From Rhynochetos jubatus (Eukaryota; Chordata; Aves; Eurypygiformes; Rhynochetidae), in NCBI GenBank assembly GCA_027574665.1, contig CM050650.1, positions 102,087,086-102,151,085 on the forward strand: 64,000 nt of DNA, given 5' to 3'. Position numbers and translations under genes: made by a program. Positions 62,081-64,000 of this stretch are shown one piece after another (position 1 is the first letter of the stretch; each line of letters opens with the position of its first letter). Below the pieces are notes generated by a model, which was given only the letters and a program-made list of their open reading frames with translations, was not told the DNA's origin and made no database searches.

Positions 62081-62903
62081 TGTATCAGGTGTAGGCCTCG
62101 AGGTTTTGGTTATGGGGGGACTGCAGGGGTGGCCTTTGTGAAGAGAGGACACAGGCTGCCCTGTGTTGTGTTCCTGCTGTCTCCAACAGCACACAACCCC
62201 TCCCACCCCCGAGGCACAGCGAGCTCCACAGCCAAGTTGGTGACACCTCACGTGAAAGTGTGGGAAACAATCCTACAAATACCAAGGTCAGAGAAGAACA
62301 AGGTGCTCCAGGCAGAAATTTCCCTGCAGCCCATGGAAGAGACCACAGTGGAGGAGATATCCACAATGCCCCCCATGGTGGGCTCCATGTCAGAGCAGGT
62401 GGATATTCCCTGAAGGAAGCTGCAGCCCATGTAGGCCCACAGAGAAGCAGGTTTATCCTGAAGGACTGCAGCCTGTGTGAAGGACCATGGCCAGAGCAGG
62501 GGAAAAGTGTGAGGAGGAAGGAGTGACAGAGAGGAGCTGTTCTGGACTGACCACAACCCCCATTCCCCATCCCTGCCACGCTGCTTGGATGGAGAAGTCT
62601 AAAAGTAGGGAATGAAGGACTGAACCTGAGCGTGGGAACAAGGAGATGGCGGTGGTTTAGTTTGTGTCTTTGTTTCTCACCAACTTGCTCTATTTTTAAT
62701 TGGTAATAAGTTAAATTAATTTTCCTCAAATTGAATCTGTTTTTACTCTGATGGTAACTGGTAAGTAATCTCCCTGCCTGTACCTCAGCTTTTTCATCTT
62801 ACTTTCTCTTATTTTCTCCCCCTGCATTGTTGGTGGGGGGAGGGGCAAGTGAGAGAGCAGCAGGGTAGGGGGCTGGCAGCCAGCGAAGTCAACCCATCAC
62901 ACA
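62081..62903 (-). mobile_element. Solo LTR, reverse orientation, related to the one at 11804
   Basis: Read on the minus strand it starts TGTGTGATGGGTTGACTTCG, includes the ACCTTGGTATTTGTAGGATT segment, and ends near CATAACCAAAACCTCGAGGC followed by CTACACCTGATACA. These features parallel the LTR at 11804-12930, so both belong to the same family or close relatives. No internal retroviral region is attached. Flanking direct repeats are not clear; CACAG on the left and CACAT on the right are only a partial match. The open frames here are by-products of base composition. Confidence 0.75.
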
Positions 62904-63630
62904 TAGTAACAGAAAATGAAAGAAATTCCTTTAATCCCAATAGGAAATCTATTTTTCCCTTGCGTGTATCCGTTATAGCTCTTACATGATTAAATTCCAC
63001 AATTGTTTGCTATCGCTATAAGCGTAATGGGTAGTGTTCCGTTAATGAGCCTCCATTTGTTAATTTTGGTTTTTCTTCCCTGTGTTCAGCGTATAGCTCC
63101 AGGTTTATTTACCAAACAATAATCAATCTCTGTTATAACACATAATTACTAAAGACTCCTTCTATCAGAGAAGAGTTATACAACTGTGTAAGCGATGTTC
63201 ATTTTCTTTCTAACTTTGATATGTAGGATGATATCTGTAGGAATTAACAAGTAGTTTCTGAGTTCATCGGTTGCATTTTTTGACACTGTATTTTGCTAAG
63301 TCAAATAACCATTACTATGATAGAGGGAAGTTGAATGGTCCTGCAGTTTCAGAAATTAAATAGATGAAATGGAATAATCAAAAATTACTTATATACTAGC
63401 AAAATGTGTAGTCATACTTTGCACCTTAATATCTTCCTATAGTTTCAAATGTTTGGTGCTTTTGTTGGTTCTTTTGTTCATTGTTTGTTAAAATGTACTT
63501 TAAAGCTCCAATTTTTTCCTACTTCATTTGGACTTCTCTGTTCTGGGAGATTGAAAATTCAAAAGCTGTGCTCTGAGTCAGTGACCACAGCTAGAGAAAG
63601 TGCTTTATATACCACATCAAGCAATGCTAG

Positions 63631-64000
<370 letters not shown>

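Noticed and set aside
62085..62729. 214-codon minus-strand frame and a 157-codon plus-strand frame
   Set aside because: Both fall within the reverse LTR and are composition artefacts with no retroviral or host domain.

Overview
The window is a piece of a bird genome lying entirely inside one very large gene on the + strand. The avian assignment rests on many CR1 LINE fragments with the typical TTCTATGA-like 3' ends, and on solo LTRs of endogenous-retrovirus families recognisable from bird genomes. The AT-rich background, interrupted GC-rich retroelements and long introns fit an autosomal avian locus. Nothing prokaryotic is present, and no second host gene could be supported on either strand.

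The gene is a CUB and Sushi multiple domains gene, best matched to CSMD1. Eight internal coding exons were found, all with GT-AG boundaries that join in one open frame: 3464-3567, 11027-11139, 38053-38235, 39571-39897, 40483-40677, 43746-43884, 51503-51690 and 63779-63967. Together they make 1438 nt, or about 479 residues. They encode the end of one CUB domain, then Sushi, complete CUB, Sushi, complete CUB and Sushi. By my recollection of human CSMD1 this is roughly CUB3 to Sushi5 of 14 CUB and 28 Sushi domains. The first and last exons of the gene, its promoter and the transmembrane end are outside the window.

Layout: 1-3463 intron; exon A; 7.5 kb intron, which holds a possible alternative terminal exon at 4982; exon B; a 26.9 kb intron with two solo LTRs, several CR1 copies and a 13-bp tandem repeat; exons C to F with introns of 1.3, 0.6 and 3.1 kb; exon F flanked by two CR1 fragments; a 7.6 kb intron; exon G; a 12.1 kb intron with a nested stack of CR1 elements and a reverse-oriented LTR; exon H; start of the next intron.

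The most useful second looks are: the in-frame candidate terminal exon at 4982-5039, which would give a truncated soluble product; the complementary CR1 pieces on either side of exon F; the trinucleotide repeat inside the exon E splice acceptor; and the LTRs with 5-bp direct repeats. I found no convincing sign of a wholly new biological system. All family assignments come from reading and memory, not from searches.
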